The notes below the pieces were generated by a model, which had not been told where the DNA came from, did not search any database, and was given only the letters and a program-made list of their open reading frames with translations. From contig CAXHNV010000002.1 in the NCBI GenBank assembly GCA_964017965.1, positions 268,960 to 332,959 on the forward strand: 64,000 nt of DNA. Reading direction: 5' to 3'. Both the position numbers and the translations under genes were made by a program. This DNA is from UBA2883 sp964017965 (GTDB taxonomy: Bacteria > Cyanobacteriota > Vampirovibrionia > Gastranaerophilales > Gastranaerophilaceae). Shown here in pieces: positions 35,444 through 45,138 of this stretch (position 1 is the first letter of the stretch; every line of letters starts with the position of its first letter).

Positions 35444-36912
35444 TATTTAACTTGTAGCTCAAACGCTTTTCTGACTTCTTCTCTGTCGTCAAAATGTATA
35501 GTTCTGTCGTTCAGGATTTGATAATCTTCGTGACCTTTACCTGCAACAACTACAACATCGTTTTTACCTGCAATTTTACGGATATATTCGATAGCTTTTC
35601 CTCTGTCAGATTCTACAACAACATCATTAACTGATTTAAAACCTGCAAGGATATCTGTAATAATCTGTTGAGGGTCTTCGCTACGAGGGTTATCACTGGT
35701 TACAATAACTTTATCAGACAATTCTTCTGCTATAGCGCCCATTTTAGGACGTTTAGTCGCGTCTCTGTCACCGCCGCAACCAAATACGCAGATTAAAGAG
35801 CTGTCTTTAGGTGTAATCTCTCTGGCAGCAGAAAGAACATTTTTAAGTCCGTCCGGAGTATGTGCATAATCAACAATAACGAGCGGTTCTTGAACTACAA
35901 CCTCAAATCTGCCCGCAACACCTTTTATACCTTCTAACGATTTAATTGAAGCGTTTAAGTTTAATCCGTAAGCATAAGCAGTTGTTAGAGCAGCAAGAAC
36001 GTTATATACACTGAACATACCGTTCATAGAAAGGTTAACTTCATATCTGTTGTCAGGTGTAACACAAACAAAGCTTGCACCTTTTGGTGAGAATGTTATG
36101 TTTTCAGCTTTAACATCAGCGTTACCTTTTATGCCGTAAGTGTAAAGGTTTACACCTTCAGGCAATACATCAATAAATCTTTGAGCATAGCTGTCATCTA
36201 TATTAATAATAGCTTTATCACCTGAATGTAAACGTTTAAATAATAGCGCTTTAGCGTCAAAATATCTGTCCATAGTTACGTGATAATCAAGGTGGTCTTG
36301 AGTTAAGTTAGTGAAAATAGCGCAGTTATACTGACATCCGCCAACTCTGTTTTGAACAAGTGCGTGCGAACTTACTTCCATAGAAACGTTTTCAATATGC
36401 TCTTCGTCTTTGATAAGAGTAAGTGTTCTTTGAAGCTCAGGAGCCTGTGGAGTTGTATGTTTAGCTTCGTGGTATGTTGAATCAGAAGACAACTTATACC
36501 CAAGTGTACCAATTAGTGCACATCTTTTACCTGCAGATTCAACGATTCTTTGTACAAGGTGCGTAACGGTTGTTTTGCCGTTAGTACCTGTTACACCTAT
36601 TAAGTTAATATCTTTAGACGGTGATTCATAAAATGCGTCCGCAAGCGGTGCAATTGATTGTTCTGTAGAAGCAACAATGATTTGCGGGACATTTATATCA
36701 AGCTTTGTTTCACACATAATTGCAACAGCCCCAAGTTCAACCGCATCAACTGCAAAGTTATGACCGTCAACGTGTTCACCGCGCATACAAACAAAGATAT
36801 CGCCTTTAGTTATTTTTCGTGAATTATAAGAAATCCCTAAAATTTCGGTGTTTTCATCATAGTTTATATATTCTTTAACATTAACGTTCTTAATTAATTC
36901 TTTTAATTTCAT
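35443..36912 (-). CDS. murE: UDP-MurNAc-tripeptide synthetase (meso-DAP adding)
   Basis: Adds the third residue of the peptidoglycan stem. Mur ligase domains: N-terminal UDP-binding, central ATPase with GVTGTNGKTTVTHLVQ and the carbamylated-lysine region, C-terminal domain with VTSDNPRSEDP. The DNPR motif marks meso-diaminopimelate specificity. 489 residues. It lies 23 bases after the transpeptidase gene and shares one base with the nagA-like gene. Confidence 0.96.
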   Translation of the reverse strand: MKLKELIKNVNVKEYINYDENTEILGISYNSRKITKGDIFVCMRGEHVDGHNFAVDAVELGAVAIMCETKLDINVPQIIVASTEQSIAPLADAFYESPSKDINLIGVTGTNGKTTVTHLVQRIVESAGKRCALIGTLGYKLSSDSTYHEAKHTTPQAPELQRTLTLIKDEEHIENVSMEVSSHALVQNRVGGCQYNCAIFTNLTQDHLDYHVTMDRYFDAKALLFKRLHSGDKAIINIDDSYAQRFIDVLPEGVNLYTYGIKGNADVKAENITFSPKGASFVCVTPDNRYEVNLSMNGMFSVYNVLAALTTAYAYGLNLNASIKSLEGIKGVAGRFEVVVQEPLVIVDYAHTPDGLKNVLSAAREITPKDSSLICVFGCGGDRDATKRPKMGAIAEELSDKVIVTSDNPRSEDPQQIITDILAGFKSVNDVVVESDRGKAIEYIRKIAGKNDVVVVAGKGHEDYQILNDRTIHFDDREEVRKAFELQVK

Positions 36913-36935
36913 ATTGTCCTTCTTTCTTCCTATTG

Positions 36936-38678
36936 TTATGATTTTTTATCAGGAATTAAATTCATAATACTTGCCACCTGAGTAGCTACCGAATGGAATA
37001 TAGGACCTGCAACGGTACTACCCCAAACTTCTCCGCCTTGAGCAGAGTCAACAATTACATATATTAATACCTTAGGGTTTGTAGCAGGTAAATAACCGAG
37101 CGCTGATGTATAGTAGTTATTAGTATAACCAATACCGTCTTCACGCGGTTTTTTAGATGTACCTGTTTTTGCCGCAAGATAGTAATTATTCAATTTCAAA
37201 GGTGATTTACCAACCTCAATAGCACGACTTAAGAGTTCTGTAACTGTTTTTGCGCTTTCTTCAGACATAACTCTGACTGATTTAACCTTTTTAGCATACT
37301 CATCGTCAGAATACTTAATAACATGAGGAGTTATACGAACACCTTTGTTAGCTAAAGCTGAAATAGCCGACACCATTTGAATAGCAGTAACAGATGTACC
37401 ATAACCGAAACTCATAGAAGCTTTTTCTGATTTACTCCATGTGCTTGGTCTATTAATAAGCCCTGCTGATTCACCCGGTAAATCAATTCCTGTTTTTGAA
37501 CCGAACCCGAATCGTTTTAGTACAGTATAAAACTCGTTGTTTGTCATCATCATAGCAACATTGATAGATGCGCAGTTACTTGAGTGTTCAAAAAGCTGTA
37601 CAAGCGAGATTTTACCTCTACCGCCTTTTTTCTTGTAATCGTGGTTTTCTATTGTCCATGTATCAATCTTAATTTTACCGGGGTCATTAACGAGTGTTGA
37701 ACGGTTAATTTTGCCTAATTCCATAGCAGAAGATACTGTTATAGGCTTAAACGTTGAACCCGGAGGGAAGATATCTGTTAAGGTCCAGTTCTTCATCTGA
37801 ATCATCGTTGCTGATTTATAGTTATTGGGGTTGTAGAACGGATACACCGCATACGCAAGGATTTCGCCGGTAGTCGGATCCATAACAATAATAGCGCCCC
37901 TTTTAGCCTTAAATTTACTAATTGATTTATACAACTCACGTTCACAAATATGCTGTATTGCTGTATCAATCGTTAAAGTTACGTCTTTGCCTTTTTGCGG
38001 TTCTACAACTGCTGTAGGGTCTGTATTAAAGTTATAAATAACGTTTCCTGAGGGTGTTTTTTCGATTGTTTTAGCCTCGGGAGCAGATTCTAAAGCTTCT
38101 TTTGCCGTATATTCAACACCGGCTGAGATACCGTCTTCGCCTGCTTCCTGGTTATAAAACCCGAGTACATGCGATGCCATGCAACCTTGAGGATAAACAC
38201 GTTTTGTCTTTTTATCCATAGGTATTTCTATAAGGTTAAGCTTTGCAATAGCATCATGCTGCTCTCTTGAAACTTCTTTTTTTAACAAAATAACGTTAGA
38301 GCTTGATTGCTGTAACTTCTTTAATATGACAGAAGGCTGGTCATTCAATATTGGCGCTAATAATGTTGCGAGTTCTTCTTTTGTATGAACTTTGTCGTTA
38401 AAGTCTTTAGGCCTGGCATAGACATCATAATATACGGTATCAGTAGCAAGTTTGATACCGTTTCTATCAAAGATGTCACCTCTCATTACAATATTACTAT
38501 GTCTATATTGACGTTTTGCTCTTGCTCTATAATGTCTAACATCAAAAACCTGTATAAATATAAGGTATATTATTAATGACAGAGCAAAAAACGCCATAAA
38601 AATTTGGATTCTAGTCATACGTTTGACACAAATCCTCTTCTGCATTTCTATTTTATCGTTTAAAATATCCTTCCTCAC
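36936..38678 (-). CDS. Class B penicillin-binding protein (PBP2/FtsI transpeptidase)
   Basis: Cross-links peptidoglycan in the periplasm. N-terminal membrane anchor at about residues 25-45, a dimerisation domain, then the transpeptidase with FPPGSTFKPIT (active Ser in SxxK), SSNCAS (SxN) and KTGTSKK (KTG). 580 residues. Position just before murE is the classic ftsI-murE order, so a divisome role (FtsI) is likely. The frame opens with GTG and no clear ribosome site; ATG at 38645 (eleven codons later) is an alternative start. Confidence 0.92.
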   Translation of the reverse strand: MRKDILNDKIEMQKRICVKRMTRIQIFMAFFALSLIIYLIFIQVFDVRHYRARAKRQYRHSNIVMRGDIFDRNGIKLATDTVYYDVYARPKDFNDKVHTKEELATLLAPILNDQPSVILKKLQQSSSNVILLKKEVSREQHDAIAKLNLIEIPMDKKTKRVYPQGCMASHVLGFYNQEAGEDGISAGVEYTAKEALESAPEAKTIEKTPSGNVIYNFNTDPTAVVEPQKGKDVTLTIDTAIQHICERELYKSISKFKAKRGAIIVMDPTTGEILAYAVYPFYNPNNYKSATMIQMKNWTLTDIFPPGSTFKPITVSSAMELGKINRSTLVNDPGKIKIDTWTIENHDYKKKGGRGKISLVQLFEHSSNCASINVAMMMTNNEFYTVLKRFGFGSKTGIDLPGESAGLINRPSTWSKSEKASMSFGYGTSVTAIQMVSAISALANKGVRITPHVIKYSDDEYAKKVKSVRVMSEESAKTVTELLSRAIEVGKSPLKLNNYYLAAKTGTSKKPREDGIGYTNNYYTSALGYLPATNPKVLIYVIVDSAQGGEVWGSTVAGPIFHSVATQVASIMNLIPDKKS

Positions 38679-38771
38679 AACTATATTTTATCACAATTTA
38701 ATAACATGGATAAAATATTACAAGATTTTTATAAAATAAATTTTCAAGCTATTATTGAATTTTAGGCCTTA

Positions 38772-38802
38772 TGTAACGAAATGTAAACAAATATGCAACA
38801 AA
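38772..38802 (+). promoter_or_regulatory. TGTAACAAA-type repeat element, three units
   Basis: TGTAACGAAA, TGTAAACAAA and TATGCAACAAA in tandem with ~10-base spacing, 70 bases before the next ATG. Same element type as at three other orphan genes. Confidence 0.5.
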
Positions 38803-38872
38803 AAAGGCAATTTTCAAAAACAAAAATACTTTATTATAGTACGAGGATACAAAACACGGAGATATTACAACA

Positions 38873-39517
38873 ATGGGATTTTTGCTTTTACAATATGAAT
38901 TTCAAAGAGCAAACCGCGAAGTAAATCTTTGTAACCGCAAGACAGTTCGTATTAATAACCAACTGACAAGGGCTACTAAACGAATTGAAAAGATGGAATC
39001 AGTTTTCGCTAAGGAAAAGACAGCCCTCGAAAACGATTGGAACAACCGCAGATCAGCAATGACACAAGGTTTGAGCCAAATGGCAATTCAAATCACAAAC
39101 TCTTGTGGCGGTAACGCTCAGACAGCAGCAGCTATGTTCTCATCACAAATGCAAAACATAGTTATTGCAGGTGTTCCATTAGCATCTTTGGTTGGCGTAC
39201 CACAAATCAGTATTCCACAAAATGCTACTGCATCTGAAGCAAACTCAGCAATTATGAGTGCAATTAACTCAGCAATTAGTCAGGCTCAACAAATGATTAA
39301 CACATTAGTTGAACAAGCTAAATCAATCGACGAAGCTTCATTAGAGGCAAGACAAGACGCACAATTACAACCATTATCAGAAAAAGAAGGCGATATCCAA
39401 GCAGAACAATCATTGAACGATACATTGACTTCTCTTTGGGAACAACGCAGAGATTCAGCGAAGGAAAAATTACCTCAAGCAATCGAAAATGCAACAGGTC
39501 ACTTCGGTCTCAAATAA
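38873..39517 (+). CDS. Orphan helical protein (214 aa)
   Basis: Not recognised. No signal peptide. The N-terminal ~65 residues (LLQYEFQRANREVNLCNRK onward) and C-terminal ~70 residues are charged helices likely to form coiled coils; between them lies an Ala/Ser/Gln-rich hydrophobic stretch (VPLASLVGVPQISIPQ, then ANSAIMSAINSAISQAQQ). The layout recalls exported rod or filament proteins but that is a guess. The N-terminus loosely matches the 151-aa orphan near 41 kb (both L-L-x-Q-Y, later R-x-N-N). Monocistronic, with its own terminator. Confidence 0.72.
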   Translation: MGFLLLQYEFQRANREVNLCNRKTVRINNQLTRATKRIEKMESVFAKEKTALENDWNNRRSAMTQGLSQMAIQITNSCGGNAQTAAAMFSSQMQNIVIAGVPLASLVGVPQISIPQNATASEANSAIMSAINSAISQAQQMINTLVEQAKSIDEASLEARQDAQLQPLSEKEGDIQAEQSLNDTLTSLWEQRRDSAKEKLPQAIENATGHFGLK

Positions 39518-39550
39518 TCATAATAATAATATTGATTATCATAATAAAAG

Positions 39551-39576
39551 CCCGACCGCCAACGGTCGGGTTTTTT
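39551..39576. terminator. Bidirectional terminator
   Basis: 8-bp GC-rich stem (CCCGACCG / CGGTCGGG), 4-base loop and six T; preceded by AAAA so it can serve fba as well. Confidence 0.85.
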
Positions 39577-39598
39577 ATTTGTTATAAATAATTAAAGA

Positions 39599-40558
39599 TT
39601 AGTCGTCAGCGTGACCTGCTGTACCTAATACATCAATCATTTTGTGTTTAACTAATTCTTTAACTGCTGTTCTACCTGGTCCCATATATTCACGTGGGTC
39701 AAATTTTTCAGGGTGTTCAACAAAGAATTCTCTGATTGTTGAAGTCATAGCCAATCTCAAGTCTGTATCGATATTGATTTTAGCAACACCGTGTTTAGAA
39801 GCATAGTTTAACATATCTTCAGGAACACCTTGAGCGTTTGGTAATTTACCGCCGTATTGGTTACATTTAGCAACTAAATCTTGAGGAACTGATGAAGAAC
39901 CGTGAAGAACGATTGGATAATCACCGAAACCAGCTTCTTTAAGTGCGTCTTTGATTTCTTTAAGTCTTTCGAAGTCAAGTTTAGCTTCGCCTGCGAATTT
40001 GTAAGCACCGTGAGAAGTACCGATAGCGATAGCCAATGAATCACAACCTGTTTGTTTAACAAATTCAACAGCTTCTTGAACGTTAGTATATTTAGCGTCT
40101 TTCGCATCAACGTTAACGTCATCTTCAATACCTGCTAATTTACCAAGCTCAGCTTCAACTGAAACTCCTCTTTCGTGAGCGTATTCAACAACTTTCTTAG
40201 TAACAGCAACATTTTCTTCGAATGAGAATCTTGAACCGTCAATCATAACAGATGAGAATCCGCCGTCGATACAAGCTTTACAAATTTCGAAGTCTGCACC
40301 GTGGTCTAAGTGAAGTGCGATAGGTACTGTAGTTGTAGCCAAAGCTGCTTCTACTAATTTAATAAGATATGTTTGATTAGCATATTTTCTAGCACCTGCT
40401 GAAACTTGAAGAATGATTGGAGATCTTGTTTCTTCAGCAGCTTCTGCGATACCTTGTAAAATTTCCATATTGTTAACATTGTAAGCACCAATAGCGTAAC
40501 CGCCAGCTAATGCTTTTTTGAACATTTCATTTGTTCCAACTAATTTTCTTTCGCTCAT
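39599..40558 (-). CDS. fba: Fructose-bisphosphate aldolase, class II
   Basis: Zinc aldolase of glycolysis and gluconeogenesis. Conserved pieces: AGGYAIGAYNVNNMEI at the start, PIALHLDHGADFE with zinc His residues, MIDGSRFSFEENV, AIGTSHGAYKF and VLHGSSSVP. 319 residues. Monocistronic. Good AAGGAGG ribosome site. Confidence 0.96.
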   Translation of the reverse strand: MSERKLVGTNEMFKKALAGGYAIGAYNVNNMEILQGIAEAAEETRSPIILQVSAGARKYANQTYLIKLVEAALATTTVPIALHLDHGADFEICKACIDGGFSSVMIDGSRFSFEENVAVTKKVVEYAHERGVSVEAELGKLAGIEDDVNVDAKDAKYTNVQEAVEFVKQTGCDSLAIAIGTSHGAYKFAGEAKLDFERLKEIKDALKEAGFGDYPIVLHGSSSVPQDLVAKCNQYGGKLPNAQGVPEDMLNYASKHGVAKINIDTDLRLAMTSTIREFFVEHPEKFDPREYMGPGRTAVKELVKHKMIDVLGTAGHADD

Positions 40559-40677
40559 TATAAGCCTCCTTCTCTAATACCAAATATGATTTAAAATTAC
40601 TATAAACAAAAATTTTTTACAAGTAGTCGAATTTTGTTAATAAAAATTTTCAAGCTATAAGTGGCTTTTATGGATTA

Positions 40678-40696
40678 TGTAAACAAATGTAACAAA
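40678..40696 (+). promoter_or_regulatory. TGTAACAAA-type repeat element, two units
   Basis: TGTAAACAAA directly followed by TGTAACAAA, 75 bases before the next ATG. Confidence 0.5.
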
Positions 40697-40771
40697 TAAA
40701 TCAACACTTGAAATTGAGCATAGAGTATATACTTTATATATATGTAAGATGTACTAACTAAAGGACGTAAG

Positions 40772-41227
40772 ATGGCAGTCTCAGGATTACTAGCTCAATA
40801 TCTTGCTGTGAAAAACCAGCTGAACTATAATCAACTCCAACAAACACGTTGGAATAACATGGCCACTGCTATGTCTAAAAAGTTGTCATCTCAATCATCA
40901 TTGGAAGAGAAATGGCAAAGTAGTTCGGAAGCGTGCTACGACTCTTGGGGACAATCAAAAGCATTCCAGGCAAAAGGAACTGTCTTCCAAGATTCTACCG
41001 GCGGAGGACATAAATACTCGCAACAATTAGCCGCTTCATTATACGCAAACGCAGCAGTTCCAAAATTCGATTCAGAGTTGCTTGAAGAATACACTGAATT
41101 GGATATGGAATATACTACTATGCAATCAATGTATGATACGCTGTGTACTGAATTGGAAGCACAAGAAGGATCACTCAAAGAACAACTCGGTACAGAAGCA
41201 CAAGATACGCATCTACTTGGAAGCTAA
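40772..41227 (+). CDS. Orphan helical protein (151 aa)
   Basis: Not recognised. No signal peptide; starts MAVSGLLAQYLAVKNQLNYN and is rich in Ser, Gln and Ala with predicted helices at the two ends (C-terminal heptads LDMEYTTMQSMYDTLCTELE). Similar in layout to the 214-aa orphan upstream and preceded by a related control region. AAAGGACG serves as ribosome site. The last 15 bases overlap the convergent folD gene, and no terminator lies between them. Confidence 0.72.
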   Translation: MAVSGLLAQYLAVKNQLNYNQLQQTRWNNMATAMSKKLSSQSSLEEKWQSSSEACYDSWGQSKAFQAKGTVFQDSTGGGHKYSQQLAASLYANAAVPKFDSELLEEYTELDMEYTTMQSMYDTLCTELEAQEGSLKEQLGTEAQDTHLLGS

Positions 41228-42052
41228 AACATTCAGCATAAGTGATGCAATAGTCATAGGGCCTACACCGCCCGGAACAGGAGAAATATACCCAAAATAC
41301 TCTATAACTTCATTAAAATTATTAAAATCTAATTCCCAGTTAAGATCACCGGTTAATTTGTCGTTGGTATCTCTTGATATACCGACGTCGACGAAAACAG
41401 CTTTATTTTTAACCATCTTACATCTTACAACTTTTTTTCCTACCGCGGATATTATTATGTCTGCGGTTTTTATTATTTCTTCGAGGTCTTTAGTACGTGA
41501 ATGGCAGACAGTAACTGTCGCATCACGTCTTAATAACATCTGTACCATGGGTTTACCCACAATATTAGAACGACCTATGACAGCTACGTGTTTACCCGCC
41601 ACATCAATACCGTATCTATCAAGTAATATCATTATCCCTTGCGGTGTAACAGGATAAAAATAAGGCTCCATACCTATTGATAACTTGCCGACATTCTCCG
41701 GAGTGAAACAATCAACATCTTTTTTAGGGTCAATTGCGCATATAACCTTCATTTTATCTATATGTTTTGGGAGTGGCATTTGGACTAATATACCGGTAAC
41801 ATCCGCATCTTTGTTTAAACGGTCAATTTCAGACAGAACAACATCTTCACTTGTCTCTTCCGGCAACTCTATAACAGTAGATGTTATCCCGAGCATATTA
41901 GCCGTTTTTTTCTTGTTTCTGACATAAACCTGACTCGCTAAGTCATTTCCTACTAAAAGAACCGCCAAATGTGGTTTCTTATCAAGTTTAGCAACCTTTT
42001 CTTTTATATCCTCTAATATCTCGTTTGCAACCTTTTTGCCGTCTAAAATCAT
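41213..42052 (-). CDS. folD: Methylenetetrahydrofolate dehydrogenase/cyclohydrolase
   Basis: Bifunctional one-carbon enzyme. Family motifs: YVRNKKKTANMLGI with the catalytic Lys, VTGILVQMPLPKHID, KDVDCFTPENVGKL, the NADP site VIGRSNIVGKPMVQMLL and PVPGGVGPMTIA at the C-terminus. 279 residues. The start overlaps the MinD-like gene as ATGA. Confidence 0.96.
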   Translation of the reverse strand: MILDGKKVANEILEDIKEKVAKLDKKPHLAVLLVGNDLASQVYVRNKKKTANMLGITSTVIELPEETSEDVVLSEIDRLNKDADVTGILVQMPLPKHIDKMKVICAIDPKKDVDCFTPENVGKLSIGMEPYFYPVTPQGIMILLDRYGIDVAGKHVAVIGRSNIVGKPMVQMLLRRDATVTVCHSRTKDLEEIIKTADIIISAVGKKVVRCKMVKNKAVFVDVGISRDTNDKLTGDLNWELDFNNFNEVIEYFGYISPVPGGVGPMTIASLMLNVLASK

Positions 42053-42801
42053 ATCTGCTCCTGTGGAATATTCAAACGTGGAAAGAATTGTTTGATTGCG
42101 TCTTTTACAACCTCTGATTTACGCTCCATAGGACATTCAAGAAGCTTTTCATCAAAAGGAATACTTCCCAATACCTCTAAATAGTGTCTATTTAGCAAGT
42201 TACAAACCATATTCATATTCTTATTATCAGTTTTATTTAAAATAACCCCTAATTGTCCGCCAGCAGCATATTTAGCAGAAAATTCTTCAATACGCTTTGC
42301 AAGATGAACTGATTCTTCCGTAGGGTTAGCTACAATCAGTGTTAAATCAATATTTGTATCTACTAACTGGTTTAAATACTTTAAGTCAAATTCACAGTCA
42401 AACAGTACAAAATCATATCTTTCAATGAGCCTGTTAACAGAATCGTTTATTTGCTGAGTAATCGGACAACGACAGTCTTTTGAACCTATAAACCAAGACA
42501 CTATCAAATCTGTATAATCATCAAGCGACACAATAATATCTTCTAATGCCCAGTCAATGTATTCAGACTTAGTCATTTGTTGCGGAATACCTGTTTTATA
42601 CTCGTGTTTACCGCTCCTTATACCATAAATAGTATTTCTTATATCAAGCCCGAAACTGTGCCCGAATTCGCTTGATAAATCGTTATCTAATACTAAAATA
42701 CTCTTTTCGGGAAAATATTCTCTTAAAATGGCTAAAAAAGACTTTGTTATTGTAGTCTTACCGCTTCCGCTCTTCCCAGTTATTGCAATTTTTACTGTCA
42801 A
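42049..42801 (-). CDS. MinD/ParA/CooC-type P-loop ATPase
   Basis: Deviant-Walker ATPase-like protein of 251 residues. The N-terminus has the P-loop ITGKSGSGKTTITKSF, followed by LVLDNDLSSEFG (switch I) and FVLFDCEFDLKYLN in place of the usual D-C-P-P-G switch II. Late segments LIVANPTEESVHLAKRIEE and GVILNKTDN fit the SIMIBI class. I chose the TTG start because GGAGAG lies five bases before it and the protein then begins at the first strand of the P-loop domain; a GTG five codons earlier is the alternative. Role unknown; coupled to folD. Confidence 0.8.
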   Translation of the reverse strand: MTVKIAITGKSGSGKTTITKSFLAILREYFPEKSILVLDNDLSSEFGHSFGLDIRNTIYGIRSGKHEYKTGIPQQMTKSEYIDWALEDIIVSLDDYTDLIVSWFIGSKDCRCPITQQINDSVNRLIERYDFVLFDCEFDLKYLNQLVDTNIDLTLIVANPTEESVHLAKRIEEFSAKYAAGGQLGVILNKTDNKNMNMVCNLLNRHYLEVLGSIPFDEKLLECPMERKSEVVKDAIKQFFPRLNIPQEQI

Positions 42802-42842
42802 TGAATCTCTCCACACCCAAATTAGTTATATATTCTATAATA

Positions 42843-43196
42843 TCAAATATTTAAAAATTTGCAAAGAGCTTTAATAACAGTTTTAAAACGTGAAGTTGTA
42901 GGCAAGTGTCTTACGGGGTAGTATGGCTCGTATTCTTTAATAATGTTTTTAGGTAATTCCTTGTCATTATTAAGAATTTCTGCAATCATAATAAGGTAAT
43001 TATTCTGTTCATCACGGTATTCGGCATCTGTTGCTCTAAAATCTTCATCTGCTTCATAATGAACTAGTGCGTGATATGCAGTAATTATATTTATATCCTG
43101 CGAATCCTTAGGGAAGCGCAGGATAGCTTCACGCACAAGCATTTGTCCGGTGATAACCTTTATTATTAAAGCTGCAACATAACGTCTGTCATCCAT
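42843..43196 (-). CDS. Orphan soluble protein (117 aa)
   Basis: Not recognised. A mostly helical protein with conserved-looking acidic central part (HYEADEDFRATDAEYRDEQ) and no signal peptide. 19 bases after the rubrerythrin gene and 41 before the ATPase gene, all on the minus strand, so probably in one operon. Confidence 0.7.
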   Translation of the reverse strand: MDDRRYVAALIIKVITGQMLVREAILRFPKDSQDINIITAYHALVHYEADEDFRATDAEYRDEQNNYLIMIAEILNNDKELPKNIIKEYEPYYPVRHLPTTSRFKTVIKALCKFLNI

Positions 43197-43215
43197 ACAG
43201 CCATTTTAACACAAG

Positions 43216-43782
43216 CTAGTACTTCTCGCAAAATAGCTTAAAGTAACCTTGCGGGTGAGCACAGCAAGGACATTGTTTCGGAGCTTCATTATTGATTAAG
43301 ATATATCCGCATTTCTTACACATCCATTGCGCCTGATAATCTTTTTTGAACATAGTATCGTTAATCAGGTCCTCATATAACTGTCTATATCTGTAATCGT
43401 GATGTTTTTCAACCTCAATAATACATCTGAACAGGTGCGCAACTTCATCAAAGCCCTCTTGTTTTGCTATATCAGCAGAGTTTTTATAGATATGTTCCCA
43501 TTCATCCTGTTCTCCGTCGGCAGCAGCTTTGAGGTTATCTGCAGTTGAACCTATAAAATACGGATAAGCTGCATCAGTAATATGCTTACCTTCTGATATA
43601 TGGTTATAAAACAGTTTGGCGTGTTCATGCTCATTTTCAGCAGTATCTAAAAAGACATCTCTAATCTCTTTGTACCCTTCTTTATCAGCAACTTTAGCAT
43701 AAAATGTATATCTGTTTCTTGCTAAAGATTCTCCTGTAAAAGCGTTTATTAACAACTGTTCAACTGTTTTACTATATAACAT
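43216..43782 (-). CDS. Rubrerythrin
   Basis: Non-haem iron peroxidase that removes hydrogen peroxide in anaerobes. N-terminal ferritin-like four-helix bundle with diiron Glu/His ligands (AFTGESLARNRYTFYA, ENEHEHAKLFYNHI, EVEKHHDYRYRQL), and a C-terminal rubredoxin-type Fe(Cys)4 site (CKKCGYI and CPCC). 188 residues. An AAGGAG ribosome site precedes the ATG. Indicates an oxygen-sensitive lifestyle. Confidence 0.93.
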   Translation of the reverse strand: MLYSKTVEQLLINAFTGESLARNRYTFYAKVADKEGYKEIRDVFLDTAENEHEHAKLFYNHISEGKHITDAAYPYFIGSTADNLKAAADGEQDEWEHIYKNSADIAKQEGFDEVAHLFRCIIEVEKHHDYRYRQLYEDLINDTMFKKDYQAQWMCKKCGYILINNEAPKQCPCCAHPQGYFKLFCEKY

Positions 43783-43827
43783 ATTTAACTCCTTTTTATG
43801 TTATATTCAGCAAAAAATAGAACTTTG

Positions 43828-45138
43828 TTAATTGGTTAGTTGTGCAAGATATCTGGCTAAACCTTCGCCCATAGAAAAACAGGAAGGAATTATTCGTAAC
43901 GCTGCCTGAGCCTCAAAATCAGCAGAAATACAACGTCCAACAGCAAACAAGTTATCATATTCACAGGATTGCAGTGATTCAATTGGAAGCATATACTCTT
44001 GCTCCTGATGTTCAAGAGTAGAGGCGTCTTTGTTATTAGAATGTATGTCTACAGGATAATTTGAGATTAAACAAGGATTAGCAAATATTTTGCCTGATTT
44101 TAAATCATCAATTGTATAGATGTATTTACCTTTTATACGCTTTGAAACCCTTACCCCGAGCTCGTTTGCAATTGATGAGATATAAGCATTCTCAAACCCT
44201 TTAAAATACTTCTTTAAAAACGTTGAAAGTCTTAGTATACTTGCTCTTGCGTCTATTAAGATCTTCGATGTTGCAATATTATCTTCAGGATTAATGTCAG
44301 TATCTGATATTAGTCGAGGACAGTTAAACGCAAGCGAGGAGTGCATTCCAGGGATTGTGAACACTTGAAAATAGTTAGAATCCTCTTCTGTAATAAGCCC
44401 TTCTTCAATCCCTGCCTTAAATACAGGCGTAAGAGCCCAGTTTTTACCGCTATCCCACGTATAAGCAGTAGATAAATGTGTCTGTCCGTCTACTGTATAA
44501 GAGGTTGTAACCTCACGATTCGGGTCCAGCTCCATTATCCAGTTTGAAAAACTTTTTATGTCAATTCCTGACATAATAAATCTTAAATTCATCGGTTGAA
44601 AATTATTTTTTAAATTTTCTAAAAATTCACAATTTAATTTTTCAAAAATTTTTGCATTACCGGTTCCGTCTACAAGAAATAACGTTTCGATATATTCCAA
44701 TAATAATTTATCGCCTTGTTTAATGTTATCACTATATATCGTTTCGTTACAGTTTGATAATTTTATTGCTTTTACATTACTGTTTAAAGTTTGTACATCT
44801 GCAATTTTTGTATTAAATAGAACTGTTACATTAGCTTCTTTCATCATCTTATCAAGCACAATCTTCATAAGTTCAGGGTTAAACCAGCCGGAATTGCCGT
44901 CAGGGTAGGTGATTTGCCCGCCTATATCGTGAAGATTTTTCATAAGAGTATTAAAAAATTCGTTATTAATATTATTATCAGAGGTTTTCATTGCAGGTGT
45001 CACAAGTGCAGAAGTCATTGTGCCGCCTAAAAACGAGTTTTTTTCAACGAGCAACACCTTTAATCCTAATTTGCCGGCAATGTATGCGCACGCGCATCCT
45101 GCGGTTCCGCCTCCGGCGATTATAATATCATATTTCAT
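43828..45138 (-). CDS. FAD-dependent oxidoreductase (FAD_oxidored-like)
   Basis: Flavoprotein of 436 residues. The dinucleotide-binding motif is at the N-terminus (IIAGGGTAGCACAYIAGKLG, then LVEKNSFLGGTM), with LFLVDGTGNAKIFEKLNC in the middle and FAVGRCISADFEAQAALRIIPSC closing the FAD domain. This resembles the PF12831 FAD_oxidored group rather than the DAO domain of MnmC. It overlaps the MnmC-like methyltransferase by 11 bases. Substrate unknown. Confidence 0.82.
   Translation of the reverse strand: MKYDIIIAGGGTAGCACAYIAGKLGLKVLLVEKNSFLGGTMTSALVTPAMKTSDNNINNEFFNTLMKNLHDIGGQITYPDGNSGWFNPELMKIVLDKMMKEANVTVLFNTKIADVQTLNSNVKAIKLSNCNETIYSDNIKQGDKLLLEYIETLFLVDGTGNAKIFEKLNCEFLENLKNNFQPMNLRFIMSGIDIKSFSNWIMELDPNREVTTSYTVDGQTHLSTAYTWDSGKNWALTPVFKAGIEEGLITEEDSNYFQVFTIPGMHSSLAFNCPRLISDTDINPEDNIATSKILIDARASILRLSTFLKKYFKGFENAYISSIANELGVRVSKRIKGKYIYTIDDLKSGKIFANPCLISNYPVDIHSNNKDASTLEHQEQEYMLPIESLQSCEYDNLFAVGRCISADFEAQAALRIIPSCFSMGEGLARYLAQLTN

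Noticed and set aside
38873..41227. The two small helical orphans as WXG100 (type VII secretion) proteins
   Set aside because: Neither has a central W-x-G turn; the Trp residues lie in other contexts.
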